From Osedax fenrisi (taxonomy: Eukaryota; Annelida; Polychaeta; Sabellida; Siboglinidae), in contig OZ025244.1 of NCBI GenBank assembly GCA_964019155.1, positions 32,486,903 to 32,550,902 on the forward strand: a stretch of DNA of 64,000 nt, given 5' to 3'. Below the pieces are notes generated by a model. That model searched no databases, was not told the origin of the DNA, and was given only the letters and a program-made list of their open reading frames with translations. The translations under genes were made by a program, and so were the position numbers. Each line of letters starts with the position of its first letter. Position 1 is the stretch's first letter. Below are positions 1 to 13,599 of the stretch, piece after piece.

Positions 1-3000
1 CTAACTCTATCTAACTCTAGGTAACTCTATGTAACTCTAGCTAACGTTAGCTAACTCTAGGTAACTATAGGTAACTCTAGGTAACTCTAGCTAACTCTAG
101 CTAACTCTAGCTAACTCTAGCTAACTCTAGGTAACTCTAGCTAACTCTAGGTAAATCTAGGTAACTCTAGCTAACTTTAGCTAACTCTAGCTAACTCTAG
201 CTAATTTTAGCTAACTCTAGCTAACTCTAGCTAACTCTAGCTAACTTTAGCTAACTCTAGCTAACTCTAGTTAACTCTAGCTAACTCTAGCTAACTCTAG
301 GTAACTCTAGCTAACTCTAGCTAACTCTAGCTAACTCTAGGTAACGCTAGCTAACTCTAGCTAACTCTAGCTAACTCTAGCTAACTCTAGGTAACTCTAG
401 CTAACTTTAGCTAACTCTAGCTAACTCTAGCTAACTCTAGCTAACTCTAGCTAACTCTAGCTAACTCTAGGTAACTCTAGCTAACTCTAGCTAACTCTAG
501 CTAACTCTAGCTAACTCTAGCTAACTCTAGGTAACTCTAGCTAACTCTAGGTAACTCTAGATAACTCTAGCTAACTCTAGCTAACTCTAGCTAACTCTAG
601 GTAAGTCTAGCTAACTCTAGCTAACTCTAGCTAACTCTAGCTAACTCTAGCTAACTCTAGCTAACTCTAGCTAACTCTAGCTAACTCTAGCTAACTCTAG
701 CAAACTCTAGCTAACTTTAGCTAACTCTAGGTAACTCTAGGTAATTCTAGCTAACTTTAGCTAACTCTAGATAATTCTAGCTAACTTTAGCTAACTCTAG
801 CTAACTCTAGCTAACTTTAGCTAACTCTATGTAACTCTAGCTAACTCTAGCTAACTCTAGCTAACTCTAAGTAATATTAGCTAACTTTAGCTAACTCTAG
901 CTAACTCTAGGTAACTCTAGCTAACTCTAGCTAACTCTAGCTAACTCTAGCTAACTCTAGGTAACTCTAGCTAACTCTAGTTAACTCTAGCTAACTCTAG
1001 GTAACTCTAGGTATCTCTAGCTAACTTTATCTAACTTTAGGTAACTCTAGCTAACTTTAAGTAACTCTAGCTAACTCTAGCTAACTCTAGCTAACTCTAG
1101 GTAACTCTAGCTAACTCTAGCTAACTCTAGCTAACTCTAGCTAACTCTAGCTAACTCTAGGTAACTCTGGCTAACTCTAGGTAACTCTAGATAACTCTAG
1201 CTAACTCTAGCTAACTTTAGCTAACTCTATGTAACTCTAGCTAACTTTAGCTAACTCTAGCTAACTCTAAGTAATATTAGCTAACTTTAGCTAACTCTAG
1301 ATAACTCTAGCTAACTCTAGGTAACTCTAGCTAACTCTAGCTAACTCTAGCTAACTCTAGTTAACTCTAGCTAACTCTAGCTAACTCTATGTAACTCTAG
1401 GTAACTCTAGATAACTTTAGATAACTCTAGCTAACTCTAGCTAACTCTAGCTAACTTTAAGTAACTCTAGCTAACTCTAGCTAACTCTAGCTAACTCTAG
1501 GTAACTCTAGCTAACTCTAGCTAACTCTAGCTAACTCTAGCTAACTCTAGCTAACTCTAGGTAACTCTGGCTAACTCTAGGTAACTCTAGATAACTCTAG
1601 CTAACTCTAGCTAACTCTAGCTAACTCTAGGTAAGTCTAGCTAACTCTAGCTAACTCTAGCTAACTCTAGCTAACTCTAGGTAACTCTAGGTAACTCTAG
1701 CTAACTCTAGCTAACTCTAGCTAACTCTAGCTAACTCTAGGTAACTCTAGCTAACTCTAGGTAAATCTAGGTAACTCTAGCTAACTTTAGCTAACTCTAG
1801 CTAACTCTAGCTAATTTTAGCTAACTCTAGCTAACTCTAGCTAACTCTAGCTAACTTTAGCTAACTCTAGCTAACTCTAGCTAACTCTAGCTAACTCTAT
1901 GTAACTCTAGGTAACTCTAGATAACTTTAGCTAACTCTAGGTAACTTTAGCTAACTCTAGGTAACTTTAGCTAACTCTAGGTAACTTTAGCTAACTCTAG
2001 GTAACTCTAGCTAACTCTAGCTAACTCTAGCTAACTCTAGCTAACTCTAGGTAACTTTAGCTAACTCTAGGTAACTTTAGCTAACTCTAGCTAACTCTAG
2101 TTAACTCTAGCTAACTCTAGCTAACTCTAGCTAACTCTAGCTAACTCTAGCTAACTCTAGGTAACTCTAGCTAACTCTAGGTAAATCTAGGTAACTCTAG
2201 CTAACTTTAGCTAACTCTAGCTAACTCTAGCTAATTTTAGCTAACTCTAGCTAACTCTAGCTAACTCTAGCTAACTTTAGCTAACTCTATGTAACTCTAG
2301 CTAACTTTAGCTAACTCTAGCTAACTCTAAGTAATATTAGCTAACTTTAGCTAACTCTAGATAACTCTAGCTAACTCTAGGTAACTCTAGCTAACTCTAG
2401 CTAACTCTAGCTAACTCTAGTTAACTCTAGCTAACTCTAGCTAACTCTATGTAACTCTAGGTAACTCTAGATAACTTTAGATAACTCTAGCTAACTCTAG
2501 CTAACTCTAGCTAACTTTAAGTAACTCTAGCTAACTCTAGCTAACTCTAGCTAACTCTAGGTAACTCTAGCTAACTCTAGCTAACTCTAGCTAACTCTAG
2601 CTAACTCTAGCTAACTCTAGGTAACTCTGGCTAACTCTAGGTAACTCTAGATAACTCTAGCTAACTCTAGCTAACTCTAGCTAACTCTAGGTAAGTCTAG
2701 CTAACTCTAGCTAACTCTAGCTAACTCTAGCTAACTCTAGGTAACTCTAGGTAACTCTAGCTAACTCTAGCTAACTCTAGCTAACTCTAGCTAACTCTAG
2801 GTAACTCTAGCTAACTCTAGGTAAATCTAGGTAACTCTAGCTAACTTTAGCTAACTCTAGCTAACTCTAGCTAATTTTAGCTAACTCTAGCTAACTCTAG
2901 CTAACTCTAGCTAACTTTAGCTAACTCTAGCTAACTCTAGCTAACTCTAGCTAACTCTATGTAACTCTAGGTAACTCTAGATAACTTTAGCTAACTCTAG

Positions 3001-4660
3001 GTAACTTTAGCTAACTCTAGGTAACTTTAGCTAACTCTAGGTAACTTTAGCTAACTCTAGGTAACTCTAGCTAACTCTAGCTAACTCTAGCTAACTCTAG
3101 CTAACTCTAGGTAACTTTAGCTAACTCTAGGTAACTTTAGCTAACTCTAGCTAACTCTAGTTAACTCTAGCTAACTCTAGCTAACTCTAGCTAACTCTAG
3201 CTAACTCTAGGTAACTCTAGGTAACGCTAGCTAACTCTAGCTAACTCTAGCTAACTCTAGATAACTCTAGGTAACTCTAGGTAACTCTAGCTAACTCTAG
3301 CTAACTCTAGGTAACTCTAGGTAACTCTAGCTAACTCTAGCTAACTCTATCTAACTCTAGGTAACTCTATGTAACTCTAGCTAACGTTAGCTAACTCTAG
3401 GTAACTATAGGTAACTCTAGGTAACTCTAGCTAACTCTAGCTAACTCTAGCTAACTCTAGCTAACTCTAGGTAACTCTAGCTAACTCTAGGTAAATCTAG
3501 GTAACTCTAGCTAACTTTAGCTAACTCTAGCTAACTCTAGCTAATTTTAGCTAACTCTAGCTAACTCTAGCTAACTCTAGCTAACTTTAGCTAACTCTAG
3601 CTAACTCTAGTTAACTCTAGCTAACTCTAGCTAACTCTAGGTAACTCTAGCTAACTCTAGCTAACTCTAGCTAACTCTAGGTAACGCTAGCTAACTCTAG
3701 CTAACTCTAGCTAACTCTAGCTAACTCTAGGTAACTCTAGCTAACTTTAGCTAACTCTAGCTAACTCTAGCTAACTCTAGCTAACTCTAGCTAACTCTAG
3801 CTAACTCTAGGTAACTCTAGCTAACTCTAGCTAACTCTAGCTAACTCTAGCTAACTCTAGCTAACTCTAGGTAACTCTAGCTAACTCTAGGTAACTCTAG
3901 ATAACTCTAGCTAACTCTAGCTAACTCTAGCTAACTCTAGGTAAGTCTAGCTAACTCTAGCTAACTCTAGCTAACTCTAGCTAACTCTAGCTAACTCTAG
4001 CTAACTCTAGCTAACTCTAGCTAACTCTAGCTAACTCTAGCAAACTCTAGCTAACTTTAGCTAACTCTAGGTAACTCTAGGTAATTCTAGCTAACTTTAG
4101 CTAACTCTAGATAATTCTAGCTAACTTTAGCTAACTCTAGCTAACTCTAGCTAACTTTAGCTAACTCTATGTAACTCTAGCTAACTCTAGCTAACTCTAG
4201 CTAACTCTAAGTAATATTAGCTAACTTTAGCTAACTCTAGCTAACTCTAGGTAACTCTAGCTAACTCTAGCTAACTCTAGCTAACTCTAGCTAACTCTAG
4301 GTAACTCTAGCTAACTCTAGTTAACTCTAGCTAACTCTAGGTAACTCTAGGTATCTCTAGCTAACTTTATCTAACTTTAGGTAACTCTAGCTAACTTTAA
4401 GTAACTCTAGCTAACTCTAGCTAACTCTAGCTAACTCTAGGTAACTCTAGCTAACTCTAGCTAACTCTAGCTAACTCTAGCTAACTCTAGCTAACTCTAG
4501 GTAACTCTGGCTAACTCTAGGTAACTCTAGATAACTCTAGCTAACTCTAGCTAACTTTAGCTAACTCTATGTAACTCTAGCTAACTTTAGCTAACTCTAG
4601 CTAACTCTAAGTAATATTAGCTAACTTTAGCTAACTCTAGATAACTCTAGCTAACTCTAG
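1..4660 (+). repeat. Higher-order duplication, period 3,340 bp
   Basis: The order of variant monomers in 1-1,320 is repeated at 3,341-4,660. Rare monomers line up exactly at an offset of 3,340: GTAAATCTAG 151/3,491, GTAACGCTAG 341/3,681, GTAAGTCTAG 601/3,941, CAAACTCTAG 701/4,041, GTATCTCTAG 1,011/4,351, GTAACTCTGG 1,161/4,501 and GTAATATTAG 1,271/4,611. The match stops at 4,661, where TTAACTCTAG replaces GTAACTCTAG. Because the rare variants are shared one by one, this is a segmental tandem duplication and not chance similarity of decamers. Confidence 0.9.
1201..3210 (+). repeat. Higher-order duplication, period 1,060 bp
   Basis: 1,201-2,150 is repeated at 2,261-3,210. Shared rare monomers at an offset of 1,060 are GTAATATTAG 1,271/2,331, GTAAGTCTAG 1,631/2,691, GTAAATCTAG 1,761/2,821 and TTAACTCTAG 2,101/3,161. 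A further partial repeat with an offset of 420 (GTAAATCTAG at 1,761 and 2,181) lies inside it, so a younger duplication is nested in the 3,340-bp unit. Limits were judged by eye to the nearest monomer. Confidence 0.85.
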
Positions 4661-7600
4661 TTAACTCTAGCTAACTCTAGGTAACTCTAGGTATCTCTAG
4701 CTAACTTTATCTAACTTTAGGTAACTATAGGTAACTCTAGGTAACTCTAGCTAACTCTAGCTAACTCTAGCTAACTCTAGGTAACTCTAGCTAACTCTAG
4801 GTAAATCTAGGTAACTCTAGCTAACTTTAGCTAACTCTAGCTAACTCTAGCTAACTCTAGCTAACTCTAGCTAACTCTAGCTAACTCTAGGTAACTCTAG
4901 CTAACTCTAGCTAACTCTAGCTAACTCTAGCTAACTCTAGCTAACTCTAGGTAACTCTAGCTAACTCTAGGTAACTCTAGATAACTCTAGCTAACTCTAG
5001 CTAACTCTAGCTAACTCTAGGTAAGTCTAGCTAACTCTAGCTAACTCTAGCTAACTCTAGCTAACTCTAGGTAACTCTAGGTAACTCTAGCTAACTTTAG
5101 CTAACTCTAGATAACTCTAGCTAACTCTAGGTAACTCTAGCTAACTCTAGCTAACTCTAGCTAACTCTAGCTAACTTTAGCTAACTCTAGGTAACTCTAG
5201 CTAACTCTAGCTAACTCTAGCTAACTCTAGCTAACTCTATGTAACTCTAGGTAACTCTAGATAACTTTAGCTAACTCTAGGTAACTTTAGCTAACTCTAG
5301 GTAACTTTAGCTAACTCTAGGTAACTTTAGCTAACTCTAGGTAACTCTAGCTAACTCTAGCTAACTCTAGCTAACTCTAGCTAACTCTAGGTAACTTTAG
5401 CTAACTCTAGGTAACTTTAGCTAACTCTAGCTAACTCTAGTTAACTCTAGCTAACTCTAGCTAACTCTAGGTAACTCTAGCTAACTCTAGCTAACTCTAG
5501 CTAACTCTAGGTAACGCTAGCTAACTCTAGCTAACTCTAGCTAACTCTAGCTAACTCTAGGTAACTCTAGGTAACGCTAGCTAACTCTAGCTAACTCTAG
5601 CTAACTCTAGGTAACTCTAGGTAACTCTAGGTAACTCTAGCTAACTCTAGCTAACTCTAGGTAACTCTAGGTAACTCTAGCTAACTCTAGCTAACTCTAT
5701 CTAACTCTAGGTAACTCTATGTAACTCTAGCTAACGTTAGCTAACTCTAGGTAACTATAGGTAACTCTAGGTAACTCTAGCTAACTCTAGCTAACTCTAG
5801 CTAACTCTAGCTAACTCTAGGTAACTCTAGCTAACTCTAGGTAAATCTAGGTAACTCTAGCTAACTTTAGCTAAGTCTAGCTAACTCTAGGTAACTTTAG
5901 CTAACTCTAGCTAACTCTAGCTAACTCTAGCTAACTCTAGCTAACTCTAGGTAACTCTAGTTAACTCTAGCTAACTCTAGCTAACTCTAGCTAATTCTAG
6001 CTAACTCTAGCTAACTCTTGCTAACTCTAGCTAACTTTAAGTAACTCTAGCTAACTCTAGCTAACTTTAGCTAACTCTAGCTAACTCTAGCTAACTTTAG
6101 CTAACTCTAGCTAACTCTAGGTAACTCTAGGTAACTCTAGCTAACTCTAGCTAACTCTAGCTAACTCTAGCTAATTTTAGCTAACTCTAGCTAACTCTAG
6201 CTAACTCTAGCTAACTATAGCTAACTCTAGCTAACTCTAGTTAACTCTAGTTAACTCTAGCTAACTCTAGCTAACTCTAGGTAACTCTAGCTAACTCTAG
6301 CTAACTCTAGCTAACTCTAGGTAACGCTAGCTAACTCTAGCTAACTCTAGCTAACTCTAGCTAAATCTAGGTAACTCTAGCTAACTTTATCTAACTCTAG
6401 CTAACTCTAGCTAACTCTAGCTAACTTTAAGTAACTCTAGCTAACTCTAGCTAACTTTAGCTAACTCTAGCTAACTCTAGCTAACTTTAGCTAACTCTAG
6501 CTAACTCTAGCTAACTCTAGGTAACTCTAGCTAACTCTAGCTAACTTTAGCTAACTCTATGTAACTCTAGCTAACTCTAGCTAACTCTAGCTAACTCTAA
6601 GTAATATTAGCTAACTTTAGCTAACTCTAGCTAACTCTAGGTAACTCTATCTAACTCTAGCTAACTCTAGCTAACTCTAGGTAACTCTATCTAACTCTAG
6701 CTAACTCTAGCTAACTCTAGCTAACTCTAGGTAACTCTAGCTAACTCTAGTTAACTCTAGCTAACTCTAGGTAACTCTAGGTAACTCTAGCTAACTCTAG
6801 CTAACTCTAGTTAACTATAGGTAACTCTAGGTAACTCTAGCTAACTCTAGCTAACTCTAGCTAACTCTAGGTAACTCTAGCTAACTCTAGGTACATCTAG
6901 GTAACTCTAGCTAACTTTAGCTAACTCTAGCTAACTCTAGCTAACTCTAGCTAACTCTAGCTAACTCTAGCTAACTCTAGGTAACTCTAGCTAACTCTAG
7001 CTAACTCTAGCTAACTCTAGCTAACTCTAGCTAACTCTAGGTAACTCTAGCTAACTCTAGGTAACTCTAGATAACTCTAGCTAACTCTAGCTAACTCTAG
7101 CTAACTCTAGGTAAGTCTAGCTAACTCTAGCTAACTCTAGCTAACTCTAGCTAACTCTAGGTAACTCTAGGTAACTCTAGCTAACTCTAGGTAACTCTAG
7201 CTAACTCTAGCTAACTCTAGCTAACTCTAGTTAACTCTAGCTAACTCTAGCTAACTCTATGTAACTCTAGGTAACTCTAGATAACTTTAGCTAACTCTAG
7301 CTAACTCTAGCTAACTCTAGCTAACTTTAAGTAACTCTAGCTAACTCTAGCTAACTCTAGCTAACTCTAGGTAACTCTAGCTAACTCTAGCTAACTCTAG
7401 CTAACTCTAGCTAACTCTAGCTAACTCTAGGTAACTCTAGCTAACTCTAGGTAACTCTAGATAACTCTAGCTAACTCTAGCTAACTCTAGCTAACTCTAG
7501 GTAAGTCTAGCTAACTCTAGCTAACTCTAGCTAACTCTAGCTAACTCTAGGTAACTCTAGGTAACTCTAGCTAACTTTAGCTAACTCTAGATAACTCTAG

Positions 7601-10600
7601 CTAACTCTAGCTAACTCTAGGTAACTCTAGCTAACTCTAGCTAACTTTAGCTAACTCTATGTAACTCTAGCTAACTCTAGCTAACTCTAGCTAACTCTAA
7701 GTAATATTAGCTAACTTTAGCTAACTCTAGCTAACTCTAGGTAACTCTAGCTAACTCTAGCTAACTCTAGCTAACTCTAGCTAACTCTAGGTAACTCTAG
7801 CTAACTCTAGTTAACTCTAGCTAACTCTAGGTAACTCTAGGTATCTCTAGCTAACTTTATCTAACTTTAGGTAACTATAGGTAACTCTAGGTAACTCTAG
7901 CTAACTCTAGCTAACTCTAGCTAACTCTAGGTAACTCTAGCTAACTCTAGGTAAATCTAGGTAACTCTAGCTAACTTTAGCTAACTCTAGCTAACTCTAG
8001 CTAACTCTAGCTAACTCTAGCTAACTCTAGCTAACTCTAGGTAACTCTAGCTAACTCTAGCTAACTCTAGCTAACTCTAGCTAACTCTAGCTAACTCTAG
8101 GTAACTCTAGCTAACTCTAGGTAACTCTAGATAACTCTAGCTAACTCTAGCTAACTCTAGCTAACTCTAGGTAAGTCTAGCTAACTCTAGCTAACTCTAG
8201 CTAACTCTAGCTAACTCTAGGTAACTCTAGGTAACTCTAGCTAACTTTAGCTAACTCTAGATAACTCTAGCTAACTCTAGGTAACTCTAGCTAACTCTAG
8301 CTAACTCTAGCTAACTCTAGCTAACTTTAGCTAACTCTAGGTAACTCTAGCTAACTCTAGCTAACTCTAGCTAACTCTAGCTAACTCTATGTAACTCTAG
8401 GTAACTCTAGATAACTTTAGCTAACTCTAGGTAACTTTAGCTAACTCTAGGTAACTTTAGCTAACTCTAGGTAACTTTAGCTAACTCTAGGTAACTCTAG
8501 CTAACTCTAGCTAACTCTAGCTAACTCTAGCTAACTCTGGTAACTTTAGCTAACTCTAGGTAACTTTAGCTAACTCTAGCTAACTCTAGTTAACTCTAGC
8601 TAACTCTAGCTAACTCTAGGTAACTCTAGCTAACTCTAGCTAACTCTAGCTAACTCTAGGTAACGCTAGCTAACTCTAGCTAACTCTAGCTAACTCTAGC
8701 TAACTCTAGGTAACTCTAGGTAACGCTAGCTAACTCTAGCTAACTCTAGCTAACTCTAGGTAACTCTAGGTAACTCTAGGTAACTCTAGCTAACTCTAGC
8801 TAACTCTAGGTAACTCTAGGTAATTCTAGCTAACTCTAGCTAACTCTATCTAACTCTAGGTAACTCTATGTAACTCTAGCTAACGTTAGCTAACTCTAGG
8901 TAACTATAGGTAACTCTAGGTAACTCTAGCTAACTCTAGCTAACTCTAGCTAACTCTAGCTAACTCTAGGTAACTCTAGCTAACTCTAGGTAAATCTAGG
9001 TAACTCTAGCTAATTTTAGCTAAGTCTAGCTAACTCTAGGTAACTTTAGCTAACTCTAGCTAACTCTAGCTAACTCTAGCTAACTCTAGCTAACTCTAGG
9101 TAACTCTAGTTAACTCTAGCTAACTCTAGCTAACTCTAGCTAATTCTAGCTAACTCTAGCTAACTCTTGCTAACTCTAGCTAACTTTAAGTAACTCTAGC
9201 TAACTCTAGCTAACTTTAGCTAACTCTAGCTAACTCTAGCTAACTTTAGCTAACTCTAGCTAACTCTAGGTAACTCTAGGTAACTCTAGCTAACTCTAGC
9301 TAACTCTAGCTAACTCTAGCTAATTTTAGCTAACTCTAGCTAACTCTAGCTAACTCTAGCTAACTATAGCTAACTCTAGCTAACTCTAGTTAACTCTAAT
9401 TAACTCTAGCTAACTCTAGCTAACTCTAGGTAACTCTAGCTAACTCTAGCTAACTCTAGCTAACTCTAGGTAACGCTAGCTAACTCTAGCTAACTCTAGC
9501 TAACTCTAGCTAAATCTAGGTAACTCTAGCTAACTTTATCTAACTCTAGCTAACTCTAGCTAACTCTAGCTAACTTTAAGTAACTCTAGCTAACTCTAGC
9601 TAACTTTAGCTAACTCTAGCTAACTCTAGCTAACTTTAGCTAACTCTAGCTAACTCTAGCTAACTCTAGGTAACTCTAGCTAACTCTAGCTAACTTTAGC
9701 TAACTCTATGTAACTCTAGCTAACTCTAGCTAACTCTAGCTAACTCTAAGTAATATTAGCTAACTTTAGCTAACTCTAGCTAACTCTAGGTAACTCTATC
9801 TAACTCTAGCTAACTCTAGCTAACTCTAGGTAACTCTATCTAACTCTAGCTAACTCTAGCTAACTCTAGCTAACTCTAGGTAACTCTAGCTAACTCTAGT
9901 TAACTCTAGCTAACTCTAGGTAACTCTAGGTAACTCTAGCTAACTCTAGCTAACTCTAGTTAACTATAGGTAACTCTAGGTAACTCTAGCTAACTCTAGC
10001 TAACTCTAGCTAACTCTAGGTAACTCTAGCTAACTCTAGGTAAATCTAGGTAACTCTAGCTAACTTTAGCTAACTCTAGCTAACTCTAGCTAACTCTAGC
10101 TAACTCTAGCTAACTCTAGCTAACTCTAGGTAACTCTAGCTAACTCTAGCTAACTCTAGCTAACTCTAGCTAACTCTAGCTAACTCTAGGTAACTCTAGC
10201 TAACTCTAGGTAACTCTAGATAACTCTAGCTAACTCTAGCTAACTCTAGCTAACTCTAGGTAAGTCTAGCTAACTCTAGCTAACTCTAGCTAACTCTAGC
10301 TAACTCTAGGTAACTCTAGGTAACTCTAGCTAACTCTAGGTAACTCTAGCTAACTCTAGCTAACTCTAGCTAACTCTAGTTAACTCTAGCTAACTCTAGC
10401 TAACTCTATGTAACTCTAGGTAACTCTAGATAACTTTAGCTAACTCTAGCTAACTCTAGCTAACTCTAGCTAACTTTAAGTAACTCTAGCTAACTCTAGC
10501 TAACTCTAGCTAACTCTAGGTAACTCTAGCTAACTCTAGCTAACTCTAGCTAACTCTAGCTAACTCTAGCTAACTCTAGGTAACTCTAGCTAACTCTAGG

Positions 10601-10759
10601 TAACTCTAGATAACTCTAGCTAACTCTAGCTAACTCTAGCTAACTCTAGGTAAGTCTAGCTAACTCTAGCTAACTCTAGCTAACTCTAGCTAACTCTAGG
10701 TAACTCTAGGTAACTCTAGCTAACTTTAGCTAACTCTAGATAACTCTAGCTAACTCTAG
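4651..10759 (+). repeat. Higher-order duplication, period 3,150 bp
   Basis: 4,651-7,610 matches 7,801-10,759. Shared marks include GTATCTCTAG 4,691/7,841, GTAACTATAG 4,721/7,871, CTAACGTTAG 5,731/8,880 and CTAACTCTTG 6,011/9,160. The offset falls from 3,150 to 3,149 after the single-base loss near 8,538 in the second copy, so that loss came after the duplication. Other private changes are GTACATCTAG at 6,891 against GTAAATCTAG in the partner near 10,040, and a TCTAAT variant near 9,398. Together these show a nearly complete but slightly diverged copy pair. Confidence 0.88.
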
Positions 10760-11290
10760 GTAACTCTAGCTAACTCTAGCTAACTCTAGCTAACTCTAGC
10801 TAACTTTAGCTAACTCTAGGTAACTCTAGCTAACTCTAGCTAACTCTAGCTAACTCTAGCTAACTCTATGTAACTCTAGGTAACTCTAGATAACTTTAGC
10901 TAACTCTAGCTAACTCTAGCTAACTCTAGCTAACTTTAAGTAACTCTAGCTAACTCTAGCTAACTCTAGCTAACTCTAGGTAACTCTAGCTAACTCTAGG
11001 TAACTCTAGATAACTCTAGCTAACTCTAGCTAACTCTAGCTAACTCTAGCTAACTTTAGCTAACTCTATGTAACTCAAGCTAACTCTAGCTAACTCTAGC
11101 TAACTCTAGGTAATTCTAGCTAACTCTAGGTAACTCTAGGTAACTCTAGCTAACTCTAGCTAACTCTAGCTAACTCTAGCTAACTTTAGCTAACTCTATG
11201 TAACTCAAGCTAACTCTAGCTAACTCTAGCTAACTCTAGGTAATTCTAGCTAACTCTAGGTAACTCTAGGTAACTCTAGGTAACTCTAGG

Positions 11291-11723
11291 TTACAACTCT
11301 ATGCTACACTAAAATATAATACTCCATCTACTCGACTTAGGTCATCGAATGATAAACTTGTACTCGTCTATCATAAATCCAAGTTGATTCGAACAAGCAA
11401 TCGTGCTTTCTCGTGTAGTTCACCAACGTTATGGAATTCTATTCCTCTCCATATCAGATCAATACATTATACACATAAGTTTAAGAATGTATTGAAATCA
11501 TATATATTATCAACGAATTTATACTTGATTGTTTAATATATAATTATAATATTTTGTATAACTTATATTACACGATTGTTTATGTTTTTTTGTTTACTAT
11601 ATGTTTTTTACTATATGTTTATGTTTATAATCATCTTCTTTTCTCACACTTATCAGAACAATCTTTGTTGTTATTTAATGAGTGTTTAAATAAATCGTCT
11701 TATTATTATTATTATTATTATTA
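11291..11723 (+). repeat. AT-rich 433-bp block, copy 1 (candidate retroposon 3' end)
   Basis: This is the first of 12 near-identical non-satellite blocks. It starts TTACAACTCTATGCTAC, has an AATAAA hexamer at 11,689-11,694 and ends in eight TTA units, with TAGG immediately before it and again at its right edge. A polyadenylation-like hexamer about 20 bp before a simple-repeat tail is what the 3' end of a non-LTR retroposon looks like; no reverse transcriptase or other coding sequence is present, so the family stays unknown. Private change: GAATTT at 11,515-11,520, where all other copies but one (copy 8, CTAATTG) read CGAATTG. It is followed by class A decamer order. Upstream are three GTAACTCTAG monomers. 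Confidence 0.85.
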
Positions 11724-13599
11724 GGTAACTCTAGCTAACTCTAGCTAACTCTAGCTAACTCTAGCTAACTCTAGGTAACTCTAGCTAACTCTAGTTAACT
11801 CTAGCTAACTCTAGGTAACTCTAGGTAACTCTAGCTAACTTTAGCTAACTTTAGGTAACTATATGTAACTCTAGGTAACTCTAACTAACTCTAGCTAACT
11901 CTAGCTAACTTTAAGTAACTCTAGCTAACTCTAGCTAACTTTAGCTAACTCTAAGTAACTCTAGCTAACTCTAGCTAACTTTAGCTAACTCTATGTAACT
12001 CTAGCTAACTCTAGCTAACTCTAGCTAACTCTAGCTAACTCTAGCTAATTTTAGCTAACTCTAGCTAACTCTAGCTAACTCTAGCTAACTCTAGCTAACT
12101 CTAGGTAACTTTAGCTAACTCTAGGTAACTTTAGCTAACTCTAGCTAACTCTAGTTAACTCTAGCTAACTCTAGCTAACTCTAGATAACTCTAGCTAACT
12201 CTAGCTAACTCTAGCTAACTCTAGGTAACGCTAGCTAACTCTAGCTAACTCTAGCTAACTCTAGCTAACTCTAGGTAACTCTAGGTAACGCTAGCTAACT
12301 CTAGCTAACTCTAGCTAACTCTAGGTAACTCTAGGTAACTCTAGGTAACTCTAGCTAACTCTAGCTAACTCTAGGTAACTCTAGGTAACTCTAGCTAACT
12401 CTAGCTAACTCTATCTAACTATAGGTAACTCTATATAACTCTAGCTAACGTTAGCTAACTCTAGGTAACTATAGGTAACTCTAGGTAACTCTAGCTAACT
12501 CTTGCTAACTCTAGCTAACTCTAGCTAACTCTAGGTAACTCTAGCTAACTCTAGGTAAATCTAGGTAACTCTAGCTAACTTTAGCTAACTCTAGCTAACT
12601 CTAGGTAACTTTAGCTAACTCTAGCTAACTCTAGCTAACTCTAGCTAACTCTAGCTAACTCTAGGTAACTCTAGTTAACTCTAGCTAACTCTAGCTAACT
12701 CTAGCTAATTCTAGCTAACTCTAGCTAACTCTTGCTAACTCTGGCTAACTTTAAGTAAATCTAGCTAACTCTAGCTAACTTTAGCTAACTCTAGCTAACT
12801 CTAGCTAACTTTAGCTAACTCTAGCTAACTCTAGGTAACTCTAGGTAACTCTAGCTAACTCTAGCTAACTCTAGCTAACTCTAGCTAATTTTAGCTAACT
12901 CTAGCTAACTCTAGCTAACTCTAGCTAACTTTAGCTAACTCTAGCTAACTCTAGTTAACTCTAGCTAACTCTAGCTAACTCTAGGTAACTCTAGCTAACT
13001 CTAGCTAACTCTAGCTAACTCTAGCTAACTCTAGGTAACGCTAGCTAACTCTAGCTAACTCTAGCTAACTCTAGCTATCTCTAGGTAACTCTAGCTAACT
13101 TTAGCTAACTCTAGCTAACTCTAGCTAACTCTAGCTAACTTTAAGTAACTCTAGCTAACTCTAGCTAACTTTAGCTAACTCTAGCTAACTCTAGCTAACT
13201 TTAGCTAACTCTAGCTAACTCTAGCTAACTCTAGGTAACTCTAGCTAACTCTAGCTAACTTTAGCTAACTCTATGTAACTCTAGCTAACTCTAGCTAACT
13301 CTAGCTAACTCTAAGTAATATTAGCTAACTTTAGCTAACTCTAGCTAACTCTAGGTAACTCTAGCTAACTCTAGCTAACTCTAGCTAACTCTATCTAACT
13401 CTAGGTAACTCTAGCTAACTCTAGTTAACTCTAGCTAACTCTAGGTAACTCTAGGTAACTCTAGCTAACTTTAGCTAACTTTAGGTAACTATAGGTAACT
13501 CTAGGTAACTCTAGCTAACTCTAGCTAACTCTAGCTAACTCTAGGTAACTCTAGCTAAATCTAGGTAAATCTAGGTAACTCTAGCTAACTTTAGCTAAC

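Larger units (their letters stand above)
1..11290. repeat. Decamer satellite array 1 (CTAACTCTAG)n
   Basis: This is an uninterrupted tandem array of about 1,130 ten-bp monomers. Most are CTAACTCTAG or GTAACTCTAG; recurrent minor forms are CTAACTTTAG, ATAACTCTAG, TTAACTCTAG, GTAAATCTAG, GTAAGTCTAG, GTAACGCTAG, CTAATTTTAG and GTAATATTAG. Phase is held exactly from 1 to about 8,538, where one A is lost (CTAACTCTGG followed by TAAC) and the register shifts by one base. The palindromic monomer CTAACGTTAG lies at 41-50, 3,381-3,390, 5,731-5,740 and 8,880-8,889. The order of variants shows large internal duplications, listed separately. No open frame, RNA gene or unique sequence is present. It is non-coding satellite; a chromosomal role such as centromere or heterochromatin is inference only. 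Confidence 0.99.
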
